Counted from the stretch's first letter, positions 8,672 to 18,754 are shown. The stretch: 64,000 nucleotides of DNA from Loktanella sp. M215 (GCF_021735925.1 NZ_WMEA01000001.1:2696001-2760000), one strand, 5' to 3'. The notes: generated by a model not told the origin, from the sequence alone. A program made the numbers and translations.

Positions 8672-10081
8672 TCAGTCGAAGGCATAGGCCAGACGCAACC
8701 CGCCCCAGTGCCGCCCGCCGATGCGGATCGGCGCCGAGACATCCTTCATCAGGACGAAGCGGCCGCCGCCCATGTCGCGGCGGTAGACCTGCAGCAGGAA
8801 GGGGGCGGTGTTGCGCCCGGCCTTCAGCCCGACGCGATCGTCAAAGATGCGGCGGTTGCGGCAGTGGGTGGCGTTCCAGACCGGGTCGGCCGATTGCGGC
8901 TGCGCGAATTTCGCGTTGTGGGTGGGCAGATACCCGCGCTGGTCGACCGCGGCGCAGAACACCACCTTGGGATCGAGCGACAGGGCCGGCTCTTGGATCG
9001 CGGGCAGCGTGGCGTCGCAGAATGTCGTAAAACGCGTGACGACCTGTTGCGGGTGCGTGTCCGGGATCGCCTGATAGCGATCGTCGAAGAGGTCGCGGGC
9101 CGCGATCCGGCCTGCGGCGATGGCATCCTCCCACACCTCGGTGATGCGCGCGGCAGCGGTCTGCACACAGGTGATGAAGGGCGTGTCGATGGACTGGCCG
9201 CCCAGCAGCGCCGCCTCTTGCACGATGGCTTCGCTGCGGGCGATCAGGGCAGTGCTGCGGGCCGTGGCCTGGATCACGCCGTCGCCGGTCCGGCTGGCCA
9301 GTTGCGACAATCGCGTAAAGGCGGGGGCGAAGGTGGTGCTGGCCGCGTTGACCTGTGCGACCTGCCGCGCGATCACGGCCGTCTGGTCAGAGGCCCCCTT
9401 GACCGATCCGGCGATGTCCATCAGCGCCGCGTCGGTCGCGGCCGCCGCGTCGATCACCCGGCGGGCGTCCATCGCCACGGCCTGCGATTCGGACTGCAGT
9501 TTTGCGAAGGTCTGGTTCAGGTGCGCCGTCTGGTCGGTGACATGTTCCGCCGCCACGGAGGTCTTGTGCGACAACGCCTTGATCGCATCGGCCACGACGG
9601 CAAAGCCACGGCCGGCGTCGCCTGCGCGGGCGGCTTCGATCCGGGCGTTGATCGCAAGGATGTTCACGTGAATGGCGATGTCTGTGATCTGCGCATTGGC
9701 GGCCATCACGGCTGTCAGCGATTCGCGGACCTGCACGATCCGGGCTTCCAGATCGGTGACGAAGCTGGACACGGTTTTCGCCGTCTGGGCAGAGCTGCGC
9801 AGGGTCGCCACGGAGGTGTCCACCGCGTCGATGCTGGCCTGCGCGGTACCGGCCAGATCCGCCACGGCGAGGCCCACGGTGCGTGACGCGGTGTCGAGCG
9901 CGCGCAAGGCGGTTTCGCTGGTGGTCAGGGTGCGCGACTGATCCTCTGCCGTCAGGTGCAGGTCGTCGAGAAATGCCGCGATATCCACGATTTCGGATCC
10001 CAGACCCGAGATCAGGCGGTTGAGGCGGCCCGTGTCTGCGGCGGGCGGCACCTGTGGCACGGGCAGGGGGTGGGCTGTCAT
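8672..10081 (-). CDS. Soluble methyl-accepting chemotaxis protein, C-terminal sensor
   Basis: The 469-residue protein has the chemoreceptor signalling hairpin at about residues 131-172, with [20 protein letters not shown] as the conserved kinase-binding tip. No membrane segment is visible, so it should be cytoplasmic. Unlike normal receptors, the signalling part is N-terminal and a sensor-like domain follows it (about 310-469). That domain is rich in aromatic and charged residues, with [14 protein letters not shown] and [12 protein letters not shown] as marked patches. It stands alone, with no che genes nearby. Confidence 0.85.
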   Translation of the reverse strand: MTAHPLPVPQVPPAADTGRLNRLISGLGSEIVDIAAFLDDLHLTAEDQSRTLTTSETALRALDTASRTVGLAVADLAGTAQASIDAVDTSVATLRSSAQTAKTVSSFVTDLEARIVQVRESLTAVMAANAQITDIAIHVNILAINARIEAARAGDAGRGFAVVADAIKALSHKTSVAAEHVTDQTAHLNQTFAKLQSESQAVAMDARRVIDAAAATDAALMDIAGSVKGASDQTAVIARQVAQVNAASTTFAPAFTRLSQLASRTGDGVIQATARSTALIARSEAIVQEAALLGGQSIDTPFITCVQTAAARITEVWEDAIAAGRIAARDLFDDRYQAIPDTHPQQVVTRFTTFCDATLPAIQEPALSLDPKVVFCAAVDQRGYLPTHNAKFAQPQSADPVWNATHCRNRRIFDDRVGLKAGRNTAPFLLQVYRRDMGGGRFVLMKDVSAPIRIGGRHWGGLRLAYAFD

Positions 10082-10160
10082 GTCATACCTTCGGGTCGGG
10101 ACCGGGGGGCCTGCGTCCGGAGATACGCAATCGAGGTTGTCGATGGGTTAACGGGGACCC

Positions 10161-10709
10161 TTAACCGGTGACATCGCGCCATGTGCCGGGGGCCAGATCG
10201 TCCAGCGACCAGTCGCCGATCCGCCAGCGCACGAGGCGCAGGGTCGGGTGGCCGGCGTGGGCGGTCATGCGGCGGACCTGACGGTTGCGGCCTTCGGTGA
10301 TCGTCAGTTCCAGCCAGGTATCGGGGACGGATTTGCGGAATCGCACCGGTGGCACGCGCGGCCACAGGTCCGGGGTGTCGATGCGTCGCACCTGTGCCGG
10401 GCGGGTCGGGCCGTCCTTGAGCGTGACGCCACGGCGCAGGGCGGCGAGGGTGGTTTCCGCAGGGTCACCTTCGACCTGCACGAGGTAGGTTTTCGGCGCC
10501 TTGAAGCGGGGATCGCTGATCCGGGCCTGCAGGGCGCCGTCGTCGGTCAGAAGAAGCAGCCCCTCGCTGTCGCGGTCAAGGCGGCCTGCGGGGTAAACCC
10601 TTGGCACGTCGATGAAATCCGACAGGGTGGCGCGGGGTGTCGGGCTGCGCGCATCGGTGAATTGCGACAGCACGTCGAAGGGTTTGTTGAACAGGATCAG
10701 GCGCGACAT
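10161..10709 (-). CDS. rluE: rRNA pseudouridine synthase (RsuA/RluE type)
   Basis: This 182-residue enzyme converts uridine to pseudouridine in ribosomal RNA. The catalytic motif [14 protein letters not shown] is at about residues 42-55, with the first Asp as the catalytic residue. The later [10 protein letters not shown] block is the RNA-contact motif of the RsuA/RluB/E/F branch. It lacks the N-terminal S4 domain, and its length fits RluE, which modifies 23S rRNA; the exact target is inferred. It starts 224 bases before the divergent decarboxylase gene. Confidence 0.85.
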   Translation of the reverse strand: MSRLILFNKPFDVLSQFTDARSPTPRATLSDFIDVPRVYPAGRLDRDSEGLLLLTDDGALQARISDPRFKAPKTYLVQVEGDPAETTLAALRRGVTLKDGPTRPAQVRRIDTPDLWPRVPPVRFRKSVPDTWLELTITEGRNRQVRRMTAHAGHPTLRLVRWRIGDWSLDDLAPGTWRDVTG

Positions 10710-10894
10710 GGGGGCGGTCTAGCGGGCGGCGCGGCGTCTTGCAAAATATTTACCACGATCCTGAAAATCCTCTTGATTGGTCCCCGCGATTGCATCAAAT
10801 GCGCCTTATAGACGCCAACGCACGCGCCTCTGGCCTGCACTTTGCATTGTTCATGCAGCGACGGTAACGTCTCCCTTGGAACTGAGCGGTCTCG

Positions 10895-10913
10895 GAGGGG
10901 GTTGATCCCCTTC
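10895..10913 (+). promoter_or_regulatory. Leader hairpin before decarboxylase
   Basis: A 7-bp stem including one G-U pair (10895-10901 with 10907-10913, loop TTGAT) lies about 20 bases before the decarboxylase ATG. It is a candidate leader element. Polyamine genes in alphaproteobacteria often have structured leaders, but no known motif is recognised here. Confidence 0.35.
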
Positions 10914-10933
10914 AATGGCCGGGTCTACTGGAG

Positions 10934-12109
10934 ATGACCATGATTGCATCAACTGCTGGCGCGCAAGCGCCTGTTCGTGTCGCCACCCCCAAGCTGGACG
11001 CTTACGTCGCCGGGCGCGATTTCGACAAACCGACCCTCGTGATCGATTGCGATCGCGTGGAGACGCAATACAACGCGCTGAAGGCGGGCCTTGGTCATGC
11101 CGACATCCACTATGCGGTGAAGGCGAACCCCGCCAAGCCGGTGCTGGAGCGTCTGGTCAAGCTGGGGTCGCATTTCGATGCGGCGTCCAAAGGCGAGATC
11201 GAGATGTGCATCGCCGCCGGCGCGCACCCCGACACGATTTCCTATGGCAACACGATCAAGCGCGCCTCTGACGTCGCTTGGGCGCATGCCAATGGCATCA
11301 CGCTGTTCGCCGCCGATGCCGAGGAAGAGCTGGACAAGATCGCGGAACACGCGCCGGGTGCGAATGTCTACATCCGCCTGATCGTCGAGACGTCGGAGGC
11401 CGACTGGCCCCTGACGCGCAAGTTCGGCTGCGACGCCGGTCTGGCGCTGACGCTGCTGGACTATGCCAAGGACGTCGGTCTGACGCCGGTTGGCTTTTCG
11501 TTCCACGTGGGGTCACAGACCCGCCGGGCCGAGATGTGGGCACCGACGCTGGACCAGATGGCCGAGATCTGGAAAGCGGCCAAGGACGCGGGCCATAACC
11601 TGAACCTGCTGAACATCGGCGGCGGTTTCCCGGCGTTTTATGGCGAGGCGATCGACACGCCGACGGTCTATGCCGGCCGCGTGATCGAGCTGGTGACCGA
11701 AAAGTTCGGCCACATCCCCCGCATCATGGCAGAACCGGGCCGTGGCATGGTCGCCGAGGCGGGTGTGATCGCCTGCGAGGTGATGCTGGTCAGCCGCAAG
11801 TCCGACCGTGACGTGCACCGCTGGGTCTATCTGTCGATCGGACGTTTTTCCGGTCTGGCCGAAACCGAAGGCGAGGCGATCCGCTATCAGTTCGAGACGG
11901 ACCGCGACGGCGACGCCACGGGGCCCTGCATCATGGCGGGACCGTCGTGTGACTCGGCTGACGTGCTGTATGAAAAGCGCCCGATGAACCTGCCGCTGAC
12001 GCTGAAAAGCGGTGACCGGGTGCTGATCCGCAACACCGGGGCCTATACCTCGACCTATTCATCGGTCTGCTTCAACGGCTTTCCGCCGCTGGATGTCGTT
12101 GTGATCTAA
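10934..12109 (+). CDS. PLP-dependent ornithine/lysine decarboxylase (fold III)
   Basis: The 391-residue enzyme belongs to the alanine-racemase-fold decarboxylases and most likely makes putrescine from ornithine, possibly also cadaverine from lysine. The PLP-binding Lys63 is in YAVKANP. Other family motifs are FSFHVGSQ, NIGGGFP, EPGRGMVAEAG and the catalytic Cys339 in GPSCDSAD. The length fits the alphaproteobacterial ornithine decarboxylases. TGGAG precedes the ATG at 10934. It is a single-gene unit with a long leader containing a hairpin. Ornithine-only versus dual specificity cannot be decided from what is seen. Confidence 0.9.
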   Translation: MTMIASTAGAQAPVRVATPKLDAYVAGRDFDKPTLVIDCDRVETQYNALKAGLGHADIHYAVKANPAKPVLERLVKLGSHFDAASKGEIEMCIAAGAHPDTISYGNTIKRASDVAWAHANGITLFAADAEEELDKIAEHAPGANVYIRLIVETSEADWPLTRKFGCDAGLALTLLDYAKDVGLTPVGFSFHVGSQTRRAEMWAPTLDQMAEIWKAAKDAGHNLNLLNIGGGFPAFYGEAIDTPTVYAGRVIELVTEKFGHIPRIMAEPGRGMVAEAGVIACEVMLVSRKSDRDVHRWVYLSIGRFSGLAETEGEAIRYQFETDRDGDATGPCIMAGPSCDSADVLYEKRPMNLPLTLKSGDRVLIRNTGAYTSTYSSVCFNGFPPLDVVVI

Positions 12110-12139
12110 GGGTTTTCCTGATCCGAAGCAATCTGACTG

Positions 12140-12168
12140 GCGGCGCGCGGTATACCATCGTGCGCCGC
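12140..12168 (+). terminator. Hairpin after decarboxylase
   Basis: A 7-bp GC stem (12140-12146 with 12162-12168) encloses a loop holding the palindrome GGTATACC, about 30 bases after the stop. No long T run follows. It is a probable 3'-end hairpin. Confidence 0.45.
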
Positions 12169-12256
12169 TAAGTGTTTCTAAGTGTTGAGCTTTCTTGTTT
12201 TACGTGGTGGCAAAGCCCGCTAGGTTGTCGACAACACCATTCAAAAGGCGGCCTAA

Positions 12257-13537
12257 ATGTCAGCGATCGAAGACCACCCCCTGCGCTATGCTCTGGCGAA
12301 CGAGCTGCACGCGCGGCCGTTTCCGGCGGTGCAGGCCCCGGCGCGGGCAGCCTACCTTGCGATCAAGCCCGCGCATAACGCCGCAGGCCGCGACCGCGAG
12401 GCGGACCGGGTGCATCTGATCGCGCTTCTTGACCGCTTTGGCGCGCAGCACCCGCAACCGGGGGCCACGCATTATTCGGGGCATCTGGGCAAGCATCTGC
12501 TGAAGTGGGAAAGCCATACGGAATTCGTGACCTTTACCATCTTCGGTCCGGGCGTGGCCGAACGCCCCTATGATGCCAGCACCTTTGCGGTGTTTCCGGA
12601 CGACTGGCTGCGGCAGGCACCGGGCGTGCGGATCACCTCTGCGCTGATCCGGATCGAACTGCTGGACGGTGACTCGGGCATCGAGGCCAAGGTGGACAAT
12701 TGGTTCGTGCCGGAAAGCCTTGCGATCAGCCGGGTGCTGGACGGTGAACTGGTCATCGCCTCTGATTTCCGGATCGACACGGGCGGTCACATGCGTTTTG
12801 CCGTCTTTGCCCGCAACAAGGCCGGAGAGCGGCGGACGGGGCGCGTCGTGCAGCGCCTGTGCGAGATCGAGACCTACAAGGCGATGTCGATGCTGGGGCT
12901 GTCCCGCGCGCGCGATCTGGGGCACGAGATGGCGGCGATCGACGACCGGCTGACCACGCTTCTGTCAGAGATGTGCGGCCCCGTGGGCGAGCCTGCGGCG
13001 CTGTTGCAGAACCTGCTGACCGTGTCGGCAGAGCTGGAGAATATCGTCGCCCAGTCGGCGTTCCGGTTCGGGGCGACGGGCGCCTACGAGACGATCGTGA
13101 ACCAGCGGATCGCCGTGCTGCGCGAGGAGCGGTTCGAGGGGCGGCAGACCTTTGGCGAGTTCATGATGCGGCGGTTCGACCCCGCGATGCGGACGGTGAA
13201 ATCGACCGAAGGGCGGCTGAAGGCGATGAGCGACCGGGCCTTGCGGGCGGGCGATCTGTTGCGGACGCGGGTGGACGTGGAACGCTCTGCCCAGAACCGC
13301 GATCTGCTGGCGAGCATGGACAAGCGGTCGGATACGCAGTTGCGCCTGCAGCGCACGGTCGAGGGGCTGTCGACGGTGGCGATCAGCTATTACGCGGTGT
13401 CGCTGGCGATGTATATCCTCGGGCCGCTGGAATACCGGTACGAGATCAGCAAGACGACCATGGCGGCGATCGTGACGCCGCTGGTGCTGTTGGGCGTCTG
13501 GGCGATGGTGCAGCGGTTGAAGAAGCACCTTGACTAG
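12257..13537 (+). CDS. DUF3422 family membrane-anchored protein
   Basis: The 426-residue protein has the N-terminal signature of the DUF3422 family, HPLRYALANELHARPF at about residues 7-22. A mixed, partly coiled-coil middle (residues 210-370) follows. Two hydrophobic helices close the chain (about 375-420), so it is probably anchored to the inner membrane by its C-terminus with the bulk in the cytoplasm. Its biochemical function is unknown. The stop overlaps the stop of the convergent MATE gene within CTAG at 13534-13537. Confidence 0.8.
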   Translation: MSAIEDHPLRYALANELHARPFPAVQAPARAAYLAIKPAHNAAGRDREADRVHLIALLDRFGAQHPQPGATHYSGHLGKHLLKWESHTEFVTFTIFGPGVAERPYDASTFAVFPDDWLRQAPGVRITSALIRIELLDGDSGIEAKVDNWFVPESLAISRVLDGELVIASDFRIDTGGHMRFAVFARNKAGERRTGRVVQRLCEIETYKAMSMLGLSRARDLGHEMAAIDDRLTTLLSEMCGPVGEPAALLQNLLTVSAELENIVAQSAFRFGATGAYETIVNQRIAVLREERFEGRQTFGEFMMRRFDPAMRTVKSTEGRLKAMSDRALRAGDLLRTRVDVERSAQNRDLLASMDKRSDTQLRLQRTVEGLSTVAISYYAVSLAMYILGPLEYRYEISKTTMAAIVTPLVLLGVWAMVQRLKKHLD

Positions 13538-14877
13538 GTGAAGGTCAGGCGCAGGCTGCGGGGGTGCAGCAGCGACAGGTGCCACGCCATGACGCAGGCG
13601 GCACAGGCTGCCACGACGTTGGCCGCGACGGCGGCCAGCGTGATGCCGGTGAAATCCAGCAAGGCGACGCCCAGCCACGCGCCGGGCAGGTAGAGGGCGA
13701 AGATCCGGCCCAGCGACAGGCCCATCGACCAGCCCGCCCGGGACCGGGCGTTCATCGCGGCATTGGCTACGACGACAAAGCCATAGCCAAAGAGCGACCA
13801 GCCGACGATGCGCATGTAGGCCGCGGCATAGCCTGCGGTGCCGGTGTCCGAGGTGAGCCAGCCCGCGAAGGTCTGCGCGCCGAAGGCCAGCCCGAGGCCC
13901 ACGATCAGGCCGTAGGCCAGACAGAAGGCGAAGGCCGCCTGCAGGGTGCGCGCGGCGCGCTGCGGTTTGTCTGCACCCCAGTTCTGACCCACGACGGGGC
14001 CGATCCCGGCGGACAGGGCCAGCATCGGCACGAGGGCGATCTGCTGGACCCGCGTGGCCGCACCGAACCCGCCGACGGCGGCATCGCCAAGGGTCGCGAC
14101 GGCGGCGGTGACCAAGGCCATGCCCGCCGGATTGATCGCGTTTGAAAAGGCGGCGGGGGCGCCGACGCGGGCGAGCTCCTTGAGCGACCACCACAGATCG
14201 CGGCTGAGGTCCGCGCACCAGACCAGCACGCCCCGGTGCAGGGCGTAGATGACGGCGATCACGGCAAAGATCGCGCGGGCGATGAAGGTCGCCATGGCGG
14301 CCCCGGCGGTGCCGTAGTCAAAGGTGAAGATCAGCAGGGGATCGAGGGCGATGTTGACCAACGCCGCACCGGTCATCAGCAGCGACGGGGCCACGGCACT
14401 GCCATGGGCGCGAAACAGCGCCATGGCCTGCATGGTGACGACGAGGAACGGAAAGGACAGGCACCACCACGGCATGAAGGCCGCGATCTCGGTTGCTGTG
14501 GCGCCGGTGGCACCCAGCAGGCGGAACAGCCACGGATAGATCAGGTAAATGACGCCGGCCATGACCACGGCAAGCGCCACGCCAAGCCCCACGGCGTGCA
14601 GCCCGATGCGGTTGGGGTTGCGGTCGTCACCGATGGCCTGACTGACAGTGGCATTGGCCCCGGCGCTGAGGCCGATGGAGAGCGAGGTGACCGCTGCGGT
14701 GACCGGATAGATGAACCCCACGGCCGCGAGGGGGGCACCGCCGAGGCGACCGAGGAAATAGGCATCCGCCAGCCCGACCGACAGCGTGGCAAGGATGCCC
14801 AGCACCATCGGGGCGGACAGGCGCGCGAGGGCGCGCCAGACGGGTCCGGTCGTCAGGTCGTGGGTCGTGTCGGCCAT
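13534..14877 (-). CDS. MATE family efflux transporter
   Basis: The 447-residue protein has about twelve membrane helices in two similar halves, as in multidrug and toxic compound extrusion exporters driven by sodium or proton gradients. The first half opens with LSAPMVLGILATLSVGLADA, the typical MATE helix 1, and DAYFLGRLG follows. It sits closest to the DinF-like branch. The ATG at 14877 gives the family-typical start; an upstream in-frame ATG at 14907 would add ten charged residues. It runs in the same direction as the peptide transporter genes, but no shared role is evident. Confidence 0.88.
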   Translation of the reverse strand: MADTTHDLTTGPVWRALARLSAPMVLGILATLSVGLADAYFLGRLGGAPLAAVGFIYPVTAAVTSLSIGLSAGANATVSQAIGDDRNPNRIGLHAVGLGVALAVVMAGVIYLIYPWLFRLLGATGATATEIAAFMPWWCLSFPFLVVTMQAMALFRAHGSAVAPSLLMTGAALVNIALDPLLIFTFDYGTAGAAMATFIARAIFAVIAVIYALHRGVLVWCADLSRDLWWSLKELARVGAPAAFSNAINPAGMALVTAAVATLGDAAVGGFGAATRVQQIALVPMLALSAGIGPVVGQNWGADKPQRAARTLQAAFAFCLAYGLIVGLGLAFGAQTFAGWLTSDTGTAGYAAAYMRIVGWSLFGYGFVVVANAAMNARSRAGWSMGLSLGRIFALYLPGAWLGVALLDFTGITLAAVAANVVAACAACVMAWHLSLLHPRSLRLTFT

Positions 14878-14931
14878 AACGTACGGAATCCTTCGGTCCC
14901 GCCCCAATGCGGGGCGGGGCGAATGGTTCCG

Positions 14932-15921
14932 CTACATGCCCCGGATGCGCGGATCGAGCGCGTCGCGCAGGCCGTCACCGATGTAGTTCACCGCCAGCAC
15001 GGTCAGTGAAATCGCAAGGCCCGGCCAGATCACACGCTCTGGAAAGGCGGTCATGCGGGGGACGGAGTCCGCGAGGATCTTGCCCCATGTGGGGAAGTCG
15101 GGCGGGAAGCCGAGGCCCAGAAACGACAGAGCGGATTCGGTGATGATCGCCGTGGCAAGCCCGAGGGTGGCCGAGACCATGATCGGCGACAGCACGTTGG
15201 GCAGCAGGTGGCGGGTGATGATCCGGCGCGAGGGCGTGCCGATGGACCGCGCGGCGAGGACGTATTCACGCTCTTTCAGCGCCAGCACGTCGCCGCGCAC
15301 GATGCGGGCGGTGTGCATCCAGCTTGTGATGCCGATGCCGGTCACGATCAGGATGAAGATGCCTTCCTCCGGGCCGAAGGCTGAGCGCAGCGGATCGCGG
15401 AACAGCAGCATCATCACCAGCAGCAGCGGCAGCAGCGGCAGGGCGAGGAACAGGTCCGTCAGGCGCATCAACGCGCCGTCGAGGCGGTTGAAGTAGCCCG
15501 CGACGACACCGACGAAAGTGCCGATCAGGATCGCGAGGACCATCGCGGCGGCGCCCACCGCAAGGCTGATACGGCCGCCCTGCATGATCTGCGCCATCAG
15601 GTCGCGGCCCAGATTGTCGGTGCCCATGGGGTGCGCCCACGCGACCTTGTCTGTCCCCCAAAGCGCGTTGACGATGGGGCGGATATCCTTGTTGCGAATG
15701 TCGAGGGCGGCGGGGTCGAGGCCCCAGAGCCACGGGCCGATCAGCACGAAGAGGGCGATGAAGATCAGGAAGACCAGCGACGCGACGGCGCCCTTGTGGG
15801 TCTTGAACTGGTCCCAGACGTCCAGCCACTGGTTGCGCGCCTTTACGGCCTGCACCGGGGCTGTGGGGTCGCCAGCGACCAGCAGGTTGTCGGCGTCGGC
15901 GTGGATGTCACGGTCAGTCAT
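14932..15921 (-). CDS. Peptide-type ABC transporter permease (OppC/DppC-like)
   Basis: The 329-residue inner-membrane permease has an N-terminal OppC-type helix followed by the transport domain with five more helices. The EAA loop that docks the ATPase is visible as the segment ending in LPNVLSPIMV. The ATG at 15921 overlaps the end of the upstream permease gene by 8 bases, which indicates translational coupling and decides the start over an ATG at 15963. It pairs with the permease encoded just upstream. It is the last gene of the importer operon. Confidence 0.93.
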   Translation of the reverse strand: MTDRDIHADADNLLVAGDPTAPVQAVKARNQWLDVWDQFKTHKGAVASLVFLIFIALFVLIGPWLWGLDPAALDIRNKDIRPIVNALWGTDKVAWAHPMGTDNLGRDLMAQIMQGGRISLAVGAAAMVLAILIGTFVGVVAGYFNRLDGALMRLTDLFLALPLLPLLLVMMLLFRDPLRSAFGPEEGIFILIVTGIGITSWMHTARIVRGDVLALKEREYVLAARSIGTPSRRIITRHLLPNVLSPIMVSATLGLATAIITESALSFLGLGFPPDFPTWGKILADSVPRMTAFPERVIWPGLAISLTVLAVNYIGDGLRDALDPRIRGM

Positions 15922-16921
15922 AGCGGATCCTTGGGTCGAACACGCCGTAAAGGACGTCGGCAATCAGGTTGAACATCACGATCAGGATCGCGAAGAGGAA
16001 GGTCAGGGTCATCACCATCGGAATGTCGGACCCCTGCAGGGCGATGATCAGCAACTGGCCCAGACCGTTCACCTTGAAGATCTGTTCGGTGATGATGGCA
16101 CCGCCGAAGATCGACGGGATGCCAAGGGCGATCACGGTGATGACCGGGATCATGGAATTGCGCAGCACGTGCTTCATCACGACGGTGCTTTCGGTCATGC
16201 CCTTGGCGCGCGCGGTGCGCACGTAGTCCTGCCCGAGGTTGTCGAGCATCGAGGCGCGCATGTAGCGGCTGACCTGTGCGGTGGTCTGCAGCGCCAGCAC
16301 CATGACGGGCATGACCATTTGCATCAGCTGCATCTTGAAGGTGGCCCAGCTGTTCACCACCAGTGTCGTGTCATAGATCGACGGCAGCCAGCCCAGCGTC
16401 ACGGAAAAGATCACGATCAGCAGCACGCCGGAAAAGAACGGCGGCACGGAAAAGCCGATCATCGACACGAAGGTGCCGGCCTGATCGAAGACCGAATACT
16501 GACGGTAGGCTGAGATGATGCCGATGGGCAGCGCGATGATGACGCCCACGACGTAGGACATGCCGACCACCCAGAGCGTCTGCGGCAGGCGCTGTGCGAT
16601 GGTATCGAACACGGGGGAGCGCGACTGGAAGCTGACGATGCGTTGTGCGCCGTCGGCGAAGTTCGTGCCGAACGCGTTGTCGATCCAGTACTGCGGCTCG
16701 ACGATGAAGAATTGTTTCAGCCACAGGGGGAAGCGGATGAACCACGGCTCTCCGAGCCCCAAGGCGATGCGCATCTTTTCCTTGACCTCTGGCGGGATGG
16801 TCAGGGGCATCTGGGCCATGGGATCGCCGGGGGCGAGTTCCAGCAGCATGAAGATCACGAAAGCGATGAACAAAAGCGTCGGGATCGAGATCAGCAGCCT
16901 GCGGAAGGTGTAGGTCAGCAT
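15914..16921 (-). CDS. Peptide-type ABC transporter permease (OppB/DppB-like)
   Basis: The 335-residue permease starts with the typical OppB segment (MLTYTFRRLLISIPTLLF) and has six membrane helices. A long periplasmic loop after helix 1 holds LAPGDPMAQMPLTIP. The EAA coupling motif is near the sequence ending LRNSMIPVITV. The start at 16921 is chosen because the N-terminus then matches the family; the open frame upstream has no helix or family match. It lies between the binding-protein gene and the second permease gene. Confidence 0.93.
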   Translation of the reverse strand: MLTYTFRRLLISIPTLLFIAFVIFMLLELAPGDPMAQMPLTIPPEVKEKMRIALGLGEPWFIRFPLWLKQFFIVEPQYWIDNAFGTNFADGAQRIVSFQSRSPVFDTIAQRLPQTLWVVGMSYVVGVIIALPIGIISAYRQYSVFDQAGTFVSMIGFSVPPFFSGVLLIVIFSVTLGWLPSIYDTTLVVNSWATFKMQLMQMVMPVMVLALQTTAQVSRYMRASMLDNLGQDYVRTARAKGMTESTVVMKHVLRNSMIPVITVIALGIPSIFGGAIITEQIFKVNGLGQLLIIALQGSDIPMVMTLTFLFAILIVMFNLIADVLYGVFDPRIRYD

Positions 16922-17001
16922 GGGTGGGACGCCTTGGTTCAGGACTTTGGGAGGAGGGCGACGAGGTGTCCGGGCGGCGCGGGCCGCCCGGACGAGGTGT
17001 C

Positions 17002-18729
17002 TTACGACTTCATGCGGTACCAGTCGGCGGCATTCCAGAGTTCGGAATCCCATGTGTTCAGGATCACGCCACCCAGCGTCTTGGAGTGGGCGGAGACCCG
17101 GCCACGGTCGACCAGCGGCAGCATGGACATGCTGTCCTTGGTCAGCATGTCGTTGAGCTGCTTGGCGATGACGGCGCGCTGTTCCAGCTCTGCGGTCTTG
17201 CCCAGTTCAGCGACGAGGGCGTCGTATTCCTCGGAGCAGAAGCGGTTGATGTTCTCGCCCTGCCACTGGGTTTCGGGACGCGGCGCCTTGCCGCAGGTGC
17301 GTTCGGCCAGATACGAGCCCGGATCGGTGCCGTCGAAGTTGTTGGCGTACATTTCAACGTCCGCATAGAACTTCTGGAAGGTGTCGGGCGAACCCGGGTC
17401 ACCGCCGAAGAACACGGAGCCGTCGACGTTGCGCAGTTCAACGCCAAAGCCGATCTGTTCCCACCAATCCTTGATCAGGGCCTGAAAGTCCTGACGCACG
17501 GCGTTGGTCGAGGTCTGGTAGAGAATGTTCATCTCGACCCCGTCCTTGTCGCGCACACCGTTGCCGTTGGTGTCGGTCCAGCCGGCTTCGTCCAGCAGGG
17601 CCTTGGCGCCTTCGATGTCCTGCGTCAGGCAGCCGGTGTTGTCAGAGGCGAAGAGTTCCGGGGCGGGCACGATGTTGCAGGTCGCACGACCCGCGTCGCC
17701 GTAGCCGACCTCGACCAGCAGGTTCCGGTCGATCGCCATGGAGAGCGCGCGGCGGACCTTTTCGTCGGTCAGGAAGGGGTGCGGGTGGGCGGCGGTGGAC
17801 CGCTCGCCTTCGGGCAGGTCGGGCGAGGGATCGGTCAGGTTGATCTCGATCCGTTCGACCAGCGTGCCGAATGCGGAAATCGGCGTGCCGACGCCGCCTT
17901 CGGCCATGGCTGCGATCACGTCGGGGGCCAGCTGCAGGTTCCAGGCGTAGTCGTATTCGCCGGTCTGCAGCACGGCACGGCCAGCGGCCTCTGCGTCGCC
18001 GCCGCCTTTGAAGGTGACCGACTGGAACGCGGGCTTGGACGGGTCACGGTAGTTCGGGTTGGCTTCCAGCTGGATCACGTCGTTGGTGCGGAAGTCCTTG
18101 ACCACGAAGGGGCCGGTGCCGATCGGCATGAAGTTCGCGTCGGTGCATTCGGGGGCTTTCGCGCCGGTGCATTCGGCAAACTGGGCCGCCTGGATGATCG
18201 GGGACTGGTTGCCCATGAAGGGGCCGTAGGGGTTCGGGGTCGGCTCGTTGAAGGTGACCTTGGCGGTCAGGTCGTCGATGACCTCGACCGATTTTACGCC
18301 TTCGAACTTGGCCAGCTGCGCGCAGCCGCCTTCGGGGTTCATGCAGTATTCGGCGGTGAACTTTACGTCATTGGCGGTGAAGGGGGTGCCGTCGGACCAC
18401 AGCAGGCCCTCTTTCAGCTTCCATGTGATCGAGGTCAGATCCTCGGCCACGCCGCCGTTTTCGACGGTCGGGATTTCATCGACCAGCCATGGCACGGGGG
18501 CGCCGGTTTCGTCGTAGCGGCCCAGCGGCTCGATCACGAGGGAGGCGGCCTCGATGTCCTTGGTGCCACCGGAGAGGTAGCTGTTCATGATGGACGGGGC
18601 CTGCCAGTAGATGATGCCCACGGCCCCGTCGCGGCCGCGTTCGCCGCCCGGGTTCGTGTCCTGGGCCTGCGCCATCTGGCCAAAGGCCAGAGTCGCGGCA
18701 GCGCCCATGAGGATTGTCTTCAATTTCAT
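17002..18729 (-). CDS. Peptide ABC transporter substrate-binding protein
   Basis: This 575-residue periplasmic protein of the OppA/DppA/NikA class (SBP family 5) captures the importer's substrate. A Sec signal peptide occupies residues 1-23, ending in the likely cleavage site AQA. The family signature around KLKEGLLWSDGTPFTANDVKF is near residue 115. Several Cys residues (GGCAQ, ECTGAKAPEC, RTCGK) suggest disulfides in the mature protein. The ATG at 18729 follows GAGAAGAACC. Dipeptides, oligopeptides or N-acyl amino acids are possible ligands; the neighbours favour amino-acid derivatives. Confidence 0.92.
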   Translation of the reverse strand: MKLKTILMGAAATLAFGQMAQAQDTNPGGERGRDGAVGIIYWQAPSIMNSYLSGGTKDIEAASLVIEPLGRYDETGAPVPWLVDEIPTVENGGVAEDLTSITWKLKEGLLWSDGTPFTANDVKFTAEYCMNPEGGCAQLAKFEGVKSVEVIDDLTAKVTFNEPTPNPYGPFMGNQSPIIQAAQFAECTGAKAPECTDANFMPIGTGPFVVKDFRTNDVIQLEANPNYRDPSKPAFQSVTFKGGGDAEAAGRAVLQTGEYDYAWNLQLAPDVIAAMAEGGVGTPISAFGTLVERIEINLTDPSPDLPEGERSTAAHPHPFLTDEKVRRALSMAIDRNLLVEVGYGDAGRATCNIVPAPELFASDNTGCLTQDIEGAKALLDEAGWTDTNGNGVRDKDGVEMNILYQTSTNAVRQDFQALIKDWWEQIGFGVELRNVDGSVFFGGDPGSPDTFQKFYADVEMYANNFDGTDPGSYLAERTCGKAPRPETQWQGENINRFCSEEYDALVAELGKTAELEQRAVIAKQLNDMLTKDSMSMLPLVDRGRVSAHSKTLGGVILNTWDSELWNAADWYRMKS

Positions 18730-18754
18730 CAGGTTCTTCTCCCTTACTGATGCA

